Origin: Haloglomus litoreum
Lineage (GTDB): Archaea; Halobacteriota; Halobacteria; Halobacteriales; Haloarculaceae
Assembly: GCF_029338515.1 (NCBI RefSeq)
Contig: NZ_CP119988.1
Location: 3,100,001-3,164,000 of the forward strand
Direction: 5' to 3'
DNA: 64,000 nucleotides
Below are positions 56,693-64,000 of this stretch, in pieces. The position numbers and the translations under genes were made by a program. Numbering within the stretch: position 1 is the first letter of the stretch; every line of letters begins with the position of its first letter. The notes under the pieces were generated by a model. It saw only the letters and a program-made list of their open reading frames with translations, did no database searches and was not told the DNA's origin.

Positions 56693-57235
56693 CTACCGTG
56701 TCTCGATGTACTCGAGCGCCGTCCAGATATCGAGGACCCTGATCCGTCCCTCGTAGTACGTGTTCCCGAGTACCCCGTCGATGGCCCGTTCAGCATTCCG
56801 GTCATCCATCAGGATGCCGATGGCCTCGTGCGCCGTCGAACCGAGGAGCATCACGGCCACGCCCGCGAGTTCCGCGTCCGTCTTCCGGAGCGTATCCGGG
56901 TCGGTTTGCTCGAATCGTGCCAACCGCTCGTGGACGCTGTCCATGACCTCGCCCGCTCGCGGTCCGTCGTGGACGCGGACGCCAGGCTGGAGCGCGTCGA
57001 CGAGGGAGAGCCACGGCGTCGTATCCGCACGGTCGACCCAGTCGATGCTCATGTATCCTCGTTGCTCCACAAGTTCGTCGACGACACCGGGCGTCAGGTA
57101 CAGCTCCCGGTCTTCCCGCTCGACGAAATCTACGAACGTCCGGTACGGCTCGCTCCCGGTTCCGCCGACCGTCCGGAGAAAGCTCGTGTCGAGGACGAGG
57201 CCCGTCGGAAACGGCGACGGGTGGTCCTCAGTCAT
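56693..57235 (-). CDS. PIN-domain-like toxin candidate
   Basis: This 180-residue protein begins MTEDHPSPFPTGLVLDTSFL with the first PIN aspartate. VDELVEQRGYMSIDW and LRKTDAELAGVAVML have later acidic residues, followed by ILMDDRNAERAIDGV. It overlaps the upstream HTH gene by 8 bases, as expected of a toxin-antitoxin pair. It is longer than classical VapC. The target is unknown. Confidence 0.65.
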   Translation of the reverse strand: MTEDHPSPFPTGLVLDTSFLRTVGGTGSEPYRTFVDFVEREDRELYLTPGVVDELVEQRGYMSIDWVDRADTTPWLSLVDALQPGVRVHDGPRAGEVMDSVHERLARFEQTDPDTLRKTDAELAGVAVMLLGSTAHEAIGILMDDRNAERAIDGVLGNTYYEGRIRVLDIWTALEYIETR

Positions 57236-57857
57236 CGGCGTGCCGGTAGGGCGCCCGCTCGATCGCCCGGTCGTGGACGGCAACCTCGAACGAGGTCCCG
57301 TCGAGCGTCGGGTCGTACGGCTTCACGACGGCGACGATCCGTTCGATCGCCTGCGTGACGGCGATTCCCTCGACCGCAGGGACGCCGAGCGCGTCCGCAA
57401 CGCCCCGGCGCGTCGTCTTCCCCTCGAGATACTCGACCGTCGCCGTGACGGCAGGCGCGAGCGCAGCCCGCCCGTGGCGGTCGACGAACAGTTCGAGGTC
57501 CTCGTCGACACCGGTCGCACCGTAGACCGCGATGATGACCGGCCCCAGTTCGATGGTCGTCTCGTCGGTCCAGTTCCCGCTCACCGGGAGCGCACGCCAG
57601 CGAGCCGACCCATCCTCGTACTCGTCGAGTTCCTCGGCGACACCGAGTTCGGCCAGCGTGTTGGCGTACTTGTAGGCCGTACTCTTCGAGAACGACTGGT
57701 GCTCGCGGACGGCACTGACCGTCGTCGGGGAGTTGACCAGCAGGTCGGTGTAGAACCGGGCGAGATCGGGCGACCCGAGCAGCTCCTGAACGACGAAGAA
57801 CCGTCGGGCCGTCTGCCCTGCATCCGGCGGCCGCGCGGGGGACGACGCGTCCGGCAT
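57228..57857 (-). CDS. HTH regulator paired with the PIN-like protein
   Basis: This 209-residue protein has a helix-turn-helix around VSAVREHQSFSKSTAYKYAN and TLAELGVAEELDEYEDGSAR. A C-terminal domain (PVIIAVYGATGVDEDLELFV) follows. It resembles haloarchaeal regulators that precede PIN-like genes. Its ATG (57855-57857) is immediately preceded by a 26-bp palindrome, a strong sign of autoregulation. It is transcribed with the PIN-like gene. Confidence 0.7.
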   Translation of the reverse strand: MPDASSPARPPDAGQTARRFFVVQELLGSPDLARFYTDLLVNSPTTVSAVREHQSFSKSTAYKYANTLAELGVAEELDEYEDGSARWRALPVSGNWTDETTIELGPVIIAVYGATGVDEDLELFVDRHGRAALAPAVTATVEYLEGKTTRRGVADALGVPAVEGIAVTQAIERIVAVVKPYDPTLDGTSFEVAVHDRAIERAPYRHADD

Positions 57858-57883
57858 AGTCCATAGTTCGCAAACTATAGACT
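57858..57883. promoter_or_regulatory. 26-bp near-perfect palindrome abutting the start codon
   Basis: AGTCCATAGTTCG and CAAACTATAGACT are complementary except at two pairs (24 of 26 bases match). No base separates the palindrome from the regulator's ATG. Binding here would block a leaderless or short-leader transcript. Confidence 0.7.
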
Positions 57884-57947
57884 AAAGCGTTCCGCCGGCT
57901 CCGGTGGAGTCCCACTCGCGGACGGGAATCCACTCGATTCTGACGAG

Positions 57948-58958
57948 TCACGCCCCGCCATCGGATACCCGATACGTCCGGGCGCGCTTCTCGCCCTCGG
58001 CGACGACGAGGTCGTAGTGGACCATCTTCTGGAGGTGGTTGCGGACCGTCCGGTTCGTCTTCGGGTCCGAGACCCGCTCCTGGTACTGGCCGTACAGCTC
58101 GCCGGGGTCGATCTCGCCCTGGTCGTCGATGATGTCGTAGAGGACGCGCTGGTGTTCGGTGAGCGTCTCGAGGTTCGTCCTGCGAACCTGCTGTCGGGCC
58201 TCGGGGATGGCGCCATCGACGAGGTCCGCCGTCAGCTCCTCTCTCCCGGCGCGCTCGGCGTCCCGGGCCGCGTTCCGGAGGATACCGATGGCGATGCGTG
58301 CGTCTCCCGCCGACGCGTCCGCGATGTGTTCGAGGTGTGCCCGGTCGATGTCCGTCGTGAGGCCCCACTTGATCCGAGCCTCGAGAATCGCGACGAGTTC
58401 ATCGATACCGTACTTGTCGAACCGGACGCGGCGGGCGCTGTGAAGACGCGAACTGAGCCGGTCGTCGAGGTCGTCGAACACGTCCGTCTCGCGGTTGGCG
58501 ACGAGGACCATCGTACAATCACGGGTACTGTAGAGGTCGTAGAGGACGCCCGTGTCCTGTAACTGGTCGACCTCGTCGAGGACGACGACGTACGGCGCCC
58601 CGTCGTACGAGCGCAGGCGTTCGGAGAGTTCGTCCGTGGGGGTGGACTGCCGGTGGATATCGAGTGTCCCCTCGATTCCCTCAAGTATTCGATAGAGCGC
58701 CCGGTAGCGCGTGTAGTCGCGCCAGCAGTTGACGTACTGGTACTCGATGTCGACGACCTGCTCGCGGAGCCGCTCGACGGTGTACTGCGCGATGCAGGTC
58801 TTGCCCGTCCCGCTCGGGCCGAACAGGAACGCCGTCTCGCCGGACTCGCCGCGCGTGATGGGGTCGAGCGCGTTCGTGAGCGCGTCGACCTCGCCGTCGC
58901 GATGCTCGACCTCCCTGGGCACGAACTCCGGCTGGAGGACCCGAGCATCACCGATCAT
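57948..58958 (-). CDS. Orc1/Cdc6-like AAA+ ATPase
   Basis: This 336-residue protein begins MIGDARVLQPEFVPREVEHR. It has Walker A FLFGPSGTGKTCIAQ (about 44), Walker B VVVLDEVDQLQD, and the sensor MVLVANRETDVFDDL. A C-terminal winged helix (HQRVLYDIIDDQGEIDPGEL) follows. It is shorter than the copy at 34,490. No ORB-like repeats were recognised beside it, so it may act at another origin or as a regulator. Plasmids of haloarchaea often carry several such genes. Confidence 0.85.
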   Translation of the reverse strand: MIGDARVLQPEFVPREVEHRDGEVDALTNALDPITRGESGETAFLFGPSGTGKTCIAQYTVERLREQVVDIEYQYVNCWRDYTRYRALYRILEGIEGTLDIHRQSTPTDELSERLRSYDGAPYVVVLDEVDQLQDTGVLYDLYSTRDCTMVLVANRETDVFDDLDDRLSSRLHSARRVRFDKYGIDELVAILEARIKWGLTTDIDRAHLEHIADASAGDARIAIGILRNAARDAERAGREELTADLVDGAIPEARQQVRRTNLETLTEHQRVLYDIIDDQGEIDPGELYGQYQERVSDPKTNRTVRNHLQKMVHYDLVVAEGEKRARTYRVSDGGA

Positions 58959-59048
58959 GTCGGGCCGTTTCTGAACGCGACCGCATAAACGGAACGGGGC
59001 AATTTCCGAAAGTTCCGAAAGACGAACCGGCCGTCCTGTCGGTACAAA

Positions 59049-59465
59049 TCACGGAAGTTCTTCTGTCACATCGACGAGCTCCTCCTCTGTCTGCCAGCGG
59101 TACAACCGACCTTCCCGGTCAAACAGCTCGAAGACGCCGTCCTGCATCCAGCCGAAGGGATGTTCCTCGTCCTCGTACACCCGTTTGAGGACGTGACTCT
59201 TCTCGAAGAATTCCATCGTGCCGACGAGCAGCCCCTGTTCGACGAGGAGGTCGCTCGGCTCTTTCTCGGCGACGCCGACGAGGTAGGTCACGGTATCGGC
59301 GATGAGGCAGAACTTCTGGATGCTGTTGTCCCACTCTCCGCGGATGTCGACCATCCGGAATGCGTAGGCATCCTGCCGGCGGTTGAGCCGGTCGACCACG
59401 AGGTTCAGCCGACGAATCGGCTCCGCGATTGCAGCGCGACCTCCGCGCAGGCCATAGGGGAGCAT
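59049..59465 (-). CDS. Hypothetical protein, haloarchaeal
   Basis: This 138-residue protein begins MLPYGLRGGRAAIAEPIRRL and has FRMVDIRGEWDNSIQKFCLI and HPFGWMQDGVFELFDREGRL. I do not recognise a family or motif. ATG 59465 is preferred to a TTG one codon upstream. The mini-element described at 59,495 lies 30 bases upstream and may carry or disrupt its promoter. Confidence 0.55.
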   Translation of the reverse strand: MLPYGLRGGRAAIAEPIRRLNLVVDRLNRRQDAYAFRMVDIRGEWDNSIQKFCLIADTVTYLVGVAEKEPSDLLVEQGLLVGTMEFFEKSHVLKRVYEDEEHPFGWMQDGVFELFDREGRLYRWQTEEELVDVTEELP

Positions 59466-59494
59466 CAAATCGAACAGCTATACGATGAGAGAGT

Positions 59495-59840
59495 GACATC
59501 CTCCCCGCCGTAAACGGCGGGGCTTCCCACACGGTGGGAATCCGGCTTGGAAGGTCTCAGTCCGAGTACGCCGAGAGCGTCATCTGTCCGGTTCTCGCAC
59601 TCGTCTCTCGGTGGACTGTGGCGAACTGAGGGCGAGAATGACCCATGCCACACATCAACTTCGAGGTAAACGAGGAACAGTACGAGTCGCTGAAAGAGAC
59701 GAAGAAGCGCCACGGGCTAACGTGGAAGGGGATGCTACTCCACGCGCAACGGGAGTTAGATTCCGGCCCGACCACCGAGTAGCGGTTGGTCAGTACCGTA
59801 TCGCATTCCCTCCCGGCCTAAAGGCCGGGATTCCCTGCTT
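59495..59840. mobile_element. Mini IS200/IS605-like element carrying a 45-residue ORF
   Basis: One end has GACATCCT and the hairpin CCCCGCCG, TAAA, CGGCGGGG (59503-59522). The other has the hairpin CCCGGCC, TAAA, GGCCGGG (59812-59829) followed by ATTCCCTGCTT. There is no tnpA or tnpB. The only gene inside encodes a 45-residue protein, so the element would depend on enzymes supplied in trans. Confidence 0.6.
59645..59782 (+). CDS. 45-residue protein inside a mini-element
   Basis: The product begins MPHINFEVNEEQYESLKETK and continues KRHGLTWKGMLLHAQRELDS. The beta strand followed by two helices looks like a miniature ribbon-helix-helix DNA-binding protein. It lies between two hairpin ends of IS200/IS605 type. 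It may regulate element activity or act as an antitoxin-like factor; neither is shown. Confidence 0.6.
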   Translation: MPHINFEVNEEQYESLKETKKRHGLTWKGMLLHAQRELDSGPTTE

Positions 59841-59909
59841 GAATTAAGATGGTCAGCGGCGAAAACAACATATCTCTGATCCAGATGGAGGACGGTCTGG
59901 CAGCCTCGG

Positions 59910-60020
59910 TTAGTCGGCGAGTTCGTCGAGGACGTCTCGCTGGGCCGCGATGATGCGATCGATTCGTTCTCTGAACTCCTCATCAACTTCGGGGTCCGGG
60001 TCAGACTCGGGACGGCTCAT
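59910..60020 (-). CDS. 36-residue protein downstream of Doc, possible partner
   Basis: The short frame begins MSRPESDPDPEVDEEFRERI and ends AQRDVLDELAD. It is acidic and helical. It follows the Doc-like gene in the same direction, 25 bases after its stop. A small acidic partner suits an antitoxin, but the usual order in phd-doc is antitoxin first. Confidence 0.45.
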   Translation of the reverse strand: MSRPESDPDPEVDEEFRERIDRIIAAQRDVLDELAD

Positions 60021-60045
60021 ACAGGTGCATTCGGCTGCAGCGTAG

Positions 60046-60444
60046 TTAATCCTCCGGCAGACGCGAAGTGTCAATTCTCCCCGTTTCGAGCCAAGTTGCA
60101 AGCTCCTCGACGCTAAACAGTCCGATACGGCGGACGACCTGGACGATCTCGTCCCCCAGGTGTTCGGTCTCGATGTTGTGTCGAGACAAGTACTCGACCG
60201 TTGTTGTCCATGCTGTCCGCTTATTCCCGTCTTCGAAGAGGTGGAGGCTACTAAGCTCCCAGAGAAGGACCGCCGCTCGTTGATACAGGTCGTCGCGCGT
60301 TCGAGCGGGAGTGAGTACCTCTCGCTCGAGTTTCAGTCGTGGGGCTGCCTTCATCACTCCTCGATGCTTCAGATCGTAGGCCTCCTCAAGTTGCTCGTGA
60401 ATGGCAAGTATCTCGTCCGGTGTTGGGAGGTCATCTTCTTCCAT
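60046..60444 (-). CDS. Doc/Fic-fold toxin
   Basis: This 132-residue protein has the Doc-type Fic motif HLFEDGNKRTAW with the catalytic-loop histidine and the GNKR of the death-on-curing subgroup. Doc enzymes phosphorylate and block elongation factor Tu in bacteria; the archaeal target is not known. The start MEEDDLPTPDEILAIHEQLE suits the family. No obvious Phd-type antitoxin lies upstream; a 36-residue ORF follows. Confidence 0.82.
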   Translation of the reverse strand: MEEDDLPTPDEILAIHEQLEEAYDLKHRGVMKAAPRLKLEREVLTPARTRDDLYQRAAVLLWELSSLHLFEDGNKRTAWTTTVEYLSRHNIETEHLGDEIVQVVRRIGLFSVEELATWLETGRIDTSRLPED

Positions 60445-60581
60445 GCGACCGTCTTCAGATTGCTCATTTCAGCCCTCATCCATCGGCATTCCGGTCCAGC
60501 CCCGGGCTGCACCGATTAGACTCTCGCGCTCGATTGAGAGAAGCGCTCCACCATCTATAGCAAAAAGAGGGGCGAGTATGG

Positions 60582-61493
60582 CTACGAGTCCTGCGCTTGC
60601 CACGGCTCTCGCTCGGGGAAGACGACCCGGCTCCGCGAGGTCAGCGCGACCGAGACGCGCCCCTGATACCAGCTCTTCGCCGCGCCGTGGATGCGAATCC
60701 GCTCGCCCTCGTCCAGCCACGGCTGGTCGCTGGCGTCCCAGACGGTCACCTTCACCTGGCCCGTCTCGTCCCCGACGAGGCCCACCTGTTGGATCGAGGG
60801 ATGCGCTGGTTCCCAGAGCACCACGACTTCGCCCTCGAAGTCGACCTCACCGTGCGGCACGTCGCCCAGCCGCGAGATCGGCGTCACCGTCCCGGGTTGC
60901 GTCTTCAGCCGATCGGCCACCGCCACGGTCGCGCTCAGCAGGTCGCCCGTTCGCAGGACCTGCTCTGCGAGTTCACGCGAGATGGCCGCCGTCGAACCCG
61001 CTCCGGGAATCCCGCCCTGGATGCGTCGCGCTTCCTGATTGACCGCCGCCAACTCCTCGCCGCTCAGCCGCTCGCGGGGGTCGGGTGCATCCGGATCGCG
61101 TCGGTCGTCCACGCTCGCCGCTCGTCGCTCGAAGCTCATGCGCCGCTCGCGACTCTCCCGCTCGACCACCTGCGCCGTACGTGCCTCCCGGTCGGACGCC
61201 AGTGACCGGTCGACCCGCGTCCGCGTTCGCTCGATCTCCCACTCCCACGCCTCCATCCGCTCTTCTGCTGCGAGTGTCAGCCCCTTCTTCCAGGTGTCGG
61301 GGTGATTGGTGTCGACCTTCGCACGGATCTCCATCTCCACCGTCGCGTGCAGCTCCGGCCGCTCGTCGACGACGTAGGCCTCATCCTCGTCGACCGCCTC
61401 GGCCTCCAGCCCCGCCTCAGCCGCCCACGCCGCCCACTGTTCGTTGTCTGTCCGACCCGAAACGTCATTACCGTAGATGTCTCTCGTACTCAT
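60582..61493 (-). CDS. RPA-like single-strand DNA-binding protein
   Basis: This 303-residue protein begins MSTRDIYGNDVSGRTDNEQW. A long charged helical middle follows. The C-terminal OB-fold reads TPISRLGDVPHGEVDFEGEV, then VGLVGDETGQVKVTVWDASD and DEGERIRIHGAAKSWYQGRV. The pattern resembles RPA/SOSS-type OB domains of haloarchaeal plasmid proteins. It would protect single-stranded DNA during element replication. ATG 61493 is chosen for the conserved opening. Confidence 0.75.
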   Translation of the reverse strand: MSTRDIYGNDVSGRTDNEQWAAWAAEAGLEAEAVDEDEAYVVDERPELHATVEMEIRAKVDTNHPDTWKKGLTLAAEERMEAWEWEIERTRTRVDRSLASDREARTAQVVERESRERRMSFERRAASVDDRRDPDAPDPRERLSGEELAAVNQEARRIQGGIPGAGSTAAISRELAEQVLRTGDLLSATVAVADRLKTQPGTVTPISRLGDVPHGEVDFEGEVVVLWEPAHPSIQQVGLVGDETGQVKVTVWDASDQPWLDEGERIRIHGAAKSWYQGRVSVALTSRSRVVFPEREPWQAQDS

Positions 61494-62199
61494 TGGTAGT
61501 CCTGGACCGATTACCACAGAAGGCGCTCTCGACCGCGTCTTCTTCCTGAATGACTCAGTTCACCCAGCTACGTCTCTCGCTCGCGCCCTCGCCCGGCTTG
61601 CCGGGCGCGAGCGAACCATCGTTGAGAGAGCATACACACAAGCCGCGTAGTGGCGCCCCCGCGACGGGGGCGAGGCCAGCTTCAAGTCAGTTCTCGGTCC
61701 GGCCCGTCGCGAGTCGTGTCCAGGCAAGGGTGTCGCCGAGCACCCGCGCCGCAACGTGGCGCGGGCGCACAGGTGGCCCCGAGACTGGAACGCGAAAGCT
61801 CGCCGGGGCGCAACCGAAACTGCACTTGATGCTGGCGGCTGATATGAAGGCCGAACGGCCCCGAGCGAGCGGGCGCCGCGCGCGGCGACCGATTTCGACC
61901 CGGTGAGGTCAGGGAGAAGACGGCACGGACGGGGCCGCCTTCTGCCAGTAGCACACACCGATTCAGGGGACGGTGACCCCAACACCCAACGGGGAGGGAT
62001 TGAAAGGGGCCGGGCGGTCGATCCCTCCCGGTCCCGGCAAGCACCACAGCGAGCGACGCGAGCGAGGCGCGCAGCCGTCGCCGAAGGCGAGGCGAGCGAA
62101 GTGAGCCGGTCCCGGAGGGTCGAGCGCCCGGGGGCTTTCGGAGGGCCTGATTGCGCTAGTTCAAAGACGGGGGCAGGGCGTTGGCGAACGGCGGGCCTC
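61494..62199. other. Intergenic region with GC-rich non-coding repeat
   Basis: I see no gene in this 700-base stretch. From about 61,765 to 62,155 it holds runs such as CGAGCGACGCGAGCGAGG, the motif TTGAAAGGGGCCGGGCGGTC and GGTCGAGCGCCCGGGGGCTT. These recur in related form at 63,620-63,875. Open frames here are by-products of GC-rich repetition. Confidence 0.5.
61765..62155. repeat. GC-rich dispersed repeat, copy 1
   Basis: Shared landmarks with copy 2 are GGCCCCGAGAC, TGAAAGGGGCCGGGCGGTCG (TGAAAGAGG in copy 2), CGGCAAGCACC and GGTCGAGCGCCCGGGGGCTT. Order and spacing are conserved apart from small insertions. Confidence 0.6.
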
Positions 62200-62229
62200 A
62201 ATATAGGACGAACAGTCTCAATCTATATT
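62200..62229. promoter_or_regulatory. Inverted repeat upstream of module D
   Basis: AATATAG (62200-62206) is exactly complementary to CTATATT (62223-62229) across a 16-base spacer. The element ends 24 bases before the ATG at 62254, the same distance as in module A, and the right arm coincides with a TATA-like box. Confidence 0.55.
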
Positions 62230-62253
62230 AAGACAGAACCCGAACTGTGCTGT

Positions 62254-62793
62254 ATGACGAAGGACGAATCGAGCTCCGAGAATCTGATGGGCCGCCAAAC
62301 TACGGGTGAAGACCGCGTGCGGATGGTCGTTCGACAGCTGTCGGAGCCGCGGACGGCCAACTGGATCGCCTCTGAAGCGGGCTGGTCACACGAGCCGACC
62401 AAGCGCGTTCTCGAACGTCTCGTCGACGACGGGATTCTCCACCGAGACGACAGCGGGATTCACACGACATACTACCCCGATTACCGTCGTCAGGCGATAC
62501 AGGAGGCGATGCGCCTCCGAGACAGCGGCCACACTGTCGAGGAACTTACGGACCGTCTCGCCGACATGAAGGCACAGATTCGCGACTGGGAGGGCGAGTT
62601 CCACATCGAGTCGCCGAACCAGCTTCGCGGGACGCTCGCTGAGGAGTCTCTCGACGCCGACGAAGAGAATCGTCGCCGTGAAATTGCCCGTGAGTGGGAA
62701 CACCTCCAACGGCGCATCGAGATCGTCGGCTTTGCCATCCGTGAATGGGACTTTCTCACTCCGACGACCGAGCCCGCCGAGGCCAGCAGCTGA
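62254..62793 (+). CDS. wHTH/coiled-coil regulator, module D (antitoxin-like)
   Basis: This 179-residue protein begins MTKDESSSENLMGRQTTGED. A winged helix includes LSEPRTANWIASEAGWSHEP and TKRVLERLVDDGILHRDDSG. A helical tail with LTDRLADMKAQIRDWEGEFH follows. It is closest to module C. It is followed after three bases by the His-motif partner gene. An inverted repeat overlapping the expected TATA position suggests autoregulation. Confidence 0.68.
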   Translation: MTKDESSSENLMGRQTTGEDRVRMVVRQLSEPRTANWIASEAGWSHEPTKRVLERLVDDGILHRDDSGIHTTYYPDYRRQAIQEAMRLRDSGHTVEELTDRLADMKAQIRDWEGEFHIESPNQLRGTLAEESLDADEENRRREIAREWEHLQRRIEIVGFAIREWDFLTPTTEPAEASS

Positions 62794-62796
62794 CGG

Positions 62797-63255
62797 ATGT
62801 CGGTCCCGCATCCCGGTGGTGACCCGAACGCAAACCTCTACGCCCAGCTGAAGCGAGATGTCCTCGACCGTGTGCCACAGATTACGACGGTCGAGTTCGT
62901 TCCTGACGATATCGTGGCCAAGCAGCTGCGGGCACGGTTTGATTCTGACCGTCTTGACCCTTCGACAGGGCCTAAGCCGCCGGAACTGATCATACAGTGG
63001 TATCGACAGGAGCCACACGATTGGTTCCGGATCAACTACACCGACCCGAACACGGGCTTTCACGCTGGCTGGCACCAAGACGAGGATCACCCCGATCTCG
63101 GACGGACGCATTTCCAGTACTCGGCTGCCGATACGGAGGACCACTGGGGGATCACATTCGAACACGAGACACCCTCATTGATACTCTGGGAAATCGTCGA
63201 AGAGCTCCTCGAGCACGTTAGGCCGACCTACCAGTACGCGAACGAGGACGCATGA
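62797..63255 (+). CDS. His-motif (TumE-like) partner protein, module D
   Basis: This 152-residue protein has ELIIQWYRQEPHDWFRINYT, DPNTGFHAGWHQDEDHPDLG and RTHFQYSAADTEDHWGITFE. The H-x-D-x-D-H plus H-F-Q arrangement is shared with module C and parallels the H-P and H-F-H of modules A and B. It lies three bases after the regulator gene. A nuclease or toxin role is inferred, not shown. Confidence 0.58.
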   Translation: MSVPHPGGDPNANLYAQLKRDVLDRVPQITTVEFVPDDIVAKQLRARFDSDRLDPSTGPKPPELIIQWYRQEPHDWFRINYTDPNTGFHAGWHQDEDHPDLGRTHFQYSAADTEDHWGITFEHETPSLILWEIVEELLEHVRPTYQYANEDA

Positions 63256-63278
63256 CACCCCGAGAACGCACCGATCAT

Positions 63279-63312
63279 TGACACCCTCCCACGACTGAAG
63301 TCGTGAGCTTTC
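63279..63312. repeat. Solo IS200/IS605-type end hairpin
   Basis: TTGACACCCTC is followed by CCACGA, CTGAAG, TCGTGAG-type pairing and CTTTCTGC, like the ends of the TnpB elements. No transposase gene is attached. Confidence 0.5.
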
Positions 63313-64000
63313 TGCTCGAATCTCTGAAAATAATTTGGCTGCACCCAAATATCTAAGCACGAGCGGGCAACAGCGAGGAGTCGTTCCCAGAAGTGAGGCC
63401 CGGTCGTGCCCATTCGTTCTGCCACGGGCGTCCCTTCGCTCTAGGAGATGGTCTCCTGCGTACAGATCGCCAGAGAAGCCCTGTCGAGTCCACCTTGCAA
63501 TCGAAGCCCAGTGTTGAGGGTTTTGAGTTCTATGTAGCCGAACGAATGCGTCAGCGACCATCGTGGAGACGCCGAGAGGGAACTGCCCAGCCACCACGGA
63601 GATGCCACGCCCGTCGCAGCGCTGGCCCCGAGACACAACTGGGCGGGACTGAAAGAGGCCGGGCGGTCGGTCCCTCCCGGACTCGGCAAGCACCGGAGCG
63701 AGTGGAGCGAGTGAGGCGCGTAGCCGTCGCCAGAGGCGAGCGAAGCGAGGCGGTCCCGGAGGTGAGCGCCTCCGGCGCGAATCAGGGAAGTCGCAGCCCG
63801 CACAGCGCAGCGAGCAGGAACGTCTTCCCGTGGGTCGAGCGCCCGGGGGCTTTCGTCGGGTCTGGTTTGGGGGCCGATGCCCCTGATCAAGCATGAGAGG
63901 TGGGGCCGTCGAAGCCGAACAGGCAGTCTTGGCGACGCCGGACGGAAGTAGAAGCACCGCAGCCTCCCCTGCCTCGTAGCTACCCCTGCCTGCCCGCGAC
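63313..64000. other. Window end, no convincing gene
   Basis: Several open frames cross this stretch on both strands, but none shows a recognisable domain. Bases 63,620-63,875 contain copy 2 of the GC-rich repeat. The last 120 bases show nothing I can interpret. Confidence 0.4.
63620..63875. repeat. GC-rich dispersed repeat, copy 2
   Basis: It contains GGCCCCGAGAC, ACTGAAAGAGGCCGGGCGGT, CGGCAAGCACC, CGAGCGAAGCGAGG and GGTCGAGCGCCCGGGGGCTT in the same order as copy 1 at 61,765-62,155. Confidence 0.6.

Noticed and set aside
60469-60580. Antitoxin upstream of the Doc-like gene
   Set aside because: Open frames exist here but begin inside the RPA-like gene in another phase and show no Phd-like pattern.
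63313-63560. Transposase relic on the minus strand
   Set aside because: The frame is open but I could find no DDE, HUH or TnpB motif, so it is left uncalled.

Overview
The window is from a haloarchaeon (class Halobacteria). The DNA is GC-rich and the proteins are strongly acidic. Lipobox lipoproteins are present, together with archaeal Orc1/Cdc6 and TFB proteins, a TumE-like/PIN/DUF433 repertoire and IS200/IS605-type TnpB elements typical of this group. No rRNA, tRNA or CRISPR array was seen.

Bases 1-19,100 look like GC-rich chromosomal backbone with accessory insertions. A MoxR-type AAA+ ATPase follows a DUF4350 protein and a small membrane protein (5.8-8.1 kb). The expected partners, a DUF58 protein, a small membrane protein and a DUF4129-ended surface protein, sit at 13.6-17.8 kb. 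Between the two blocks lie an archaeal ATPase/nuclease fusion, a DUF433 protein, a lipoprotein and a two-gene wHTH/TumE-like module. Other items here are an ABC ATPase, a VapBC pair with a perfect operator palindrome, and a large lipoprotein combining Ca-binding repeats, a metzincin-like site and GLUG repeats.

Bases 19,284-30,360 form a surface-glycan island. A GT2 enzyme is followed by markedly AT-rich GT4 enzymes, a polytopic membrane protein and a flippase. Downstream of the flippase an IS6-type element with 8-bp target duplications was itself hit by an IS630-type element.

Bases 31,060-33,812 hold a tightly overlapping three-gene operon of RAMP-fold (Cas7-like and Cas5-like) proteins with no CRISPR array. 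It matches the haloarchaeal HRAMP systems predicted in 2019. Its leader contains two consecutive hairpins.

Bases 34,490-64,000 look like an integrated plasmid or a megaplasmid segment. They contain an Orc1/Cdc6 gene with a repeat-rich putative origin (seven 16-bp repeats), a primase-polymerase-like protein, a truncated VirB4-like ATPase, a second Orc/Cdc6-like ATPase, TFB, an RPA-like protein and a polB 3' remnant. They also contain many toxin-antitoxin-like pairs (PIN, DUF433/DUF5615, Doc, a truncated Fic-like partner and three more wHTH/TumE-like modules). TnpB elements, intact and decayed, are inserted among and sometimes inside these genes.

Two systems deserve attention. One is the HRAMP operon with its structured leader. 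The other is the set of four paralogous wHTH plus His-motif modules, at least three of which have an inverted repeat about 24 bases before the first gene.
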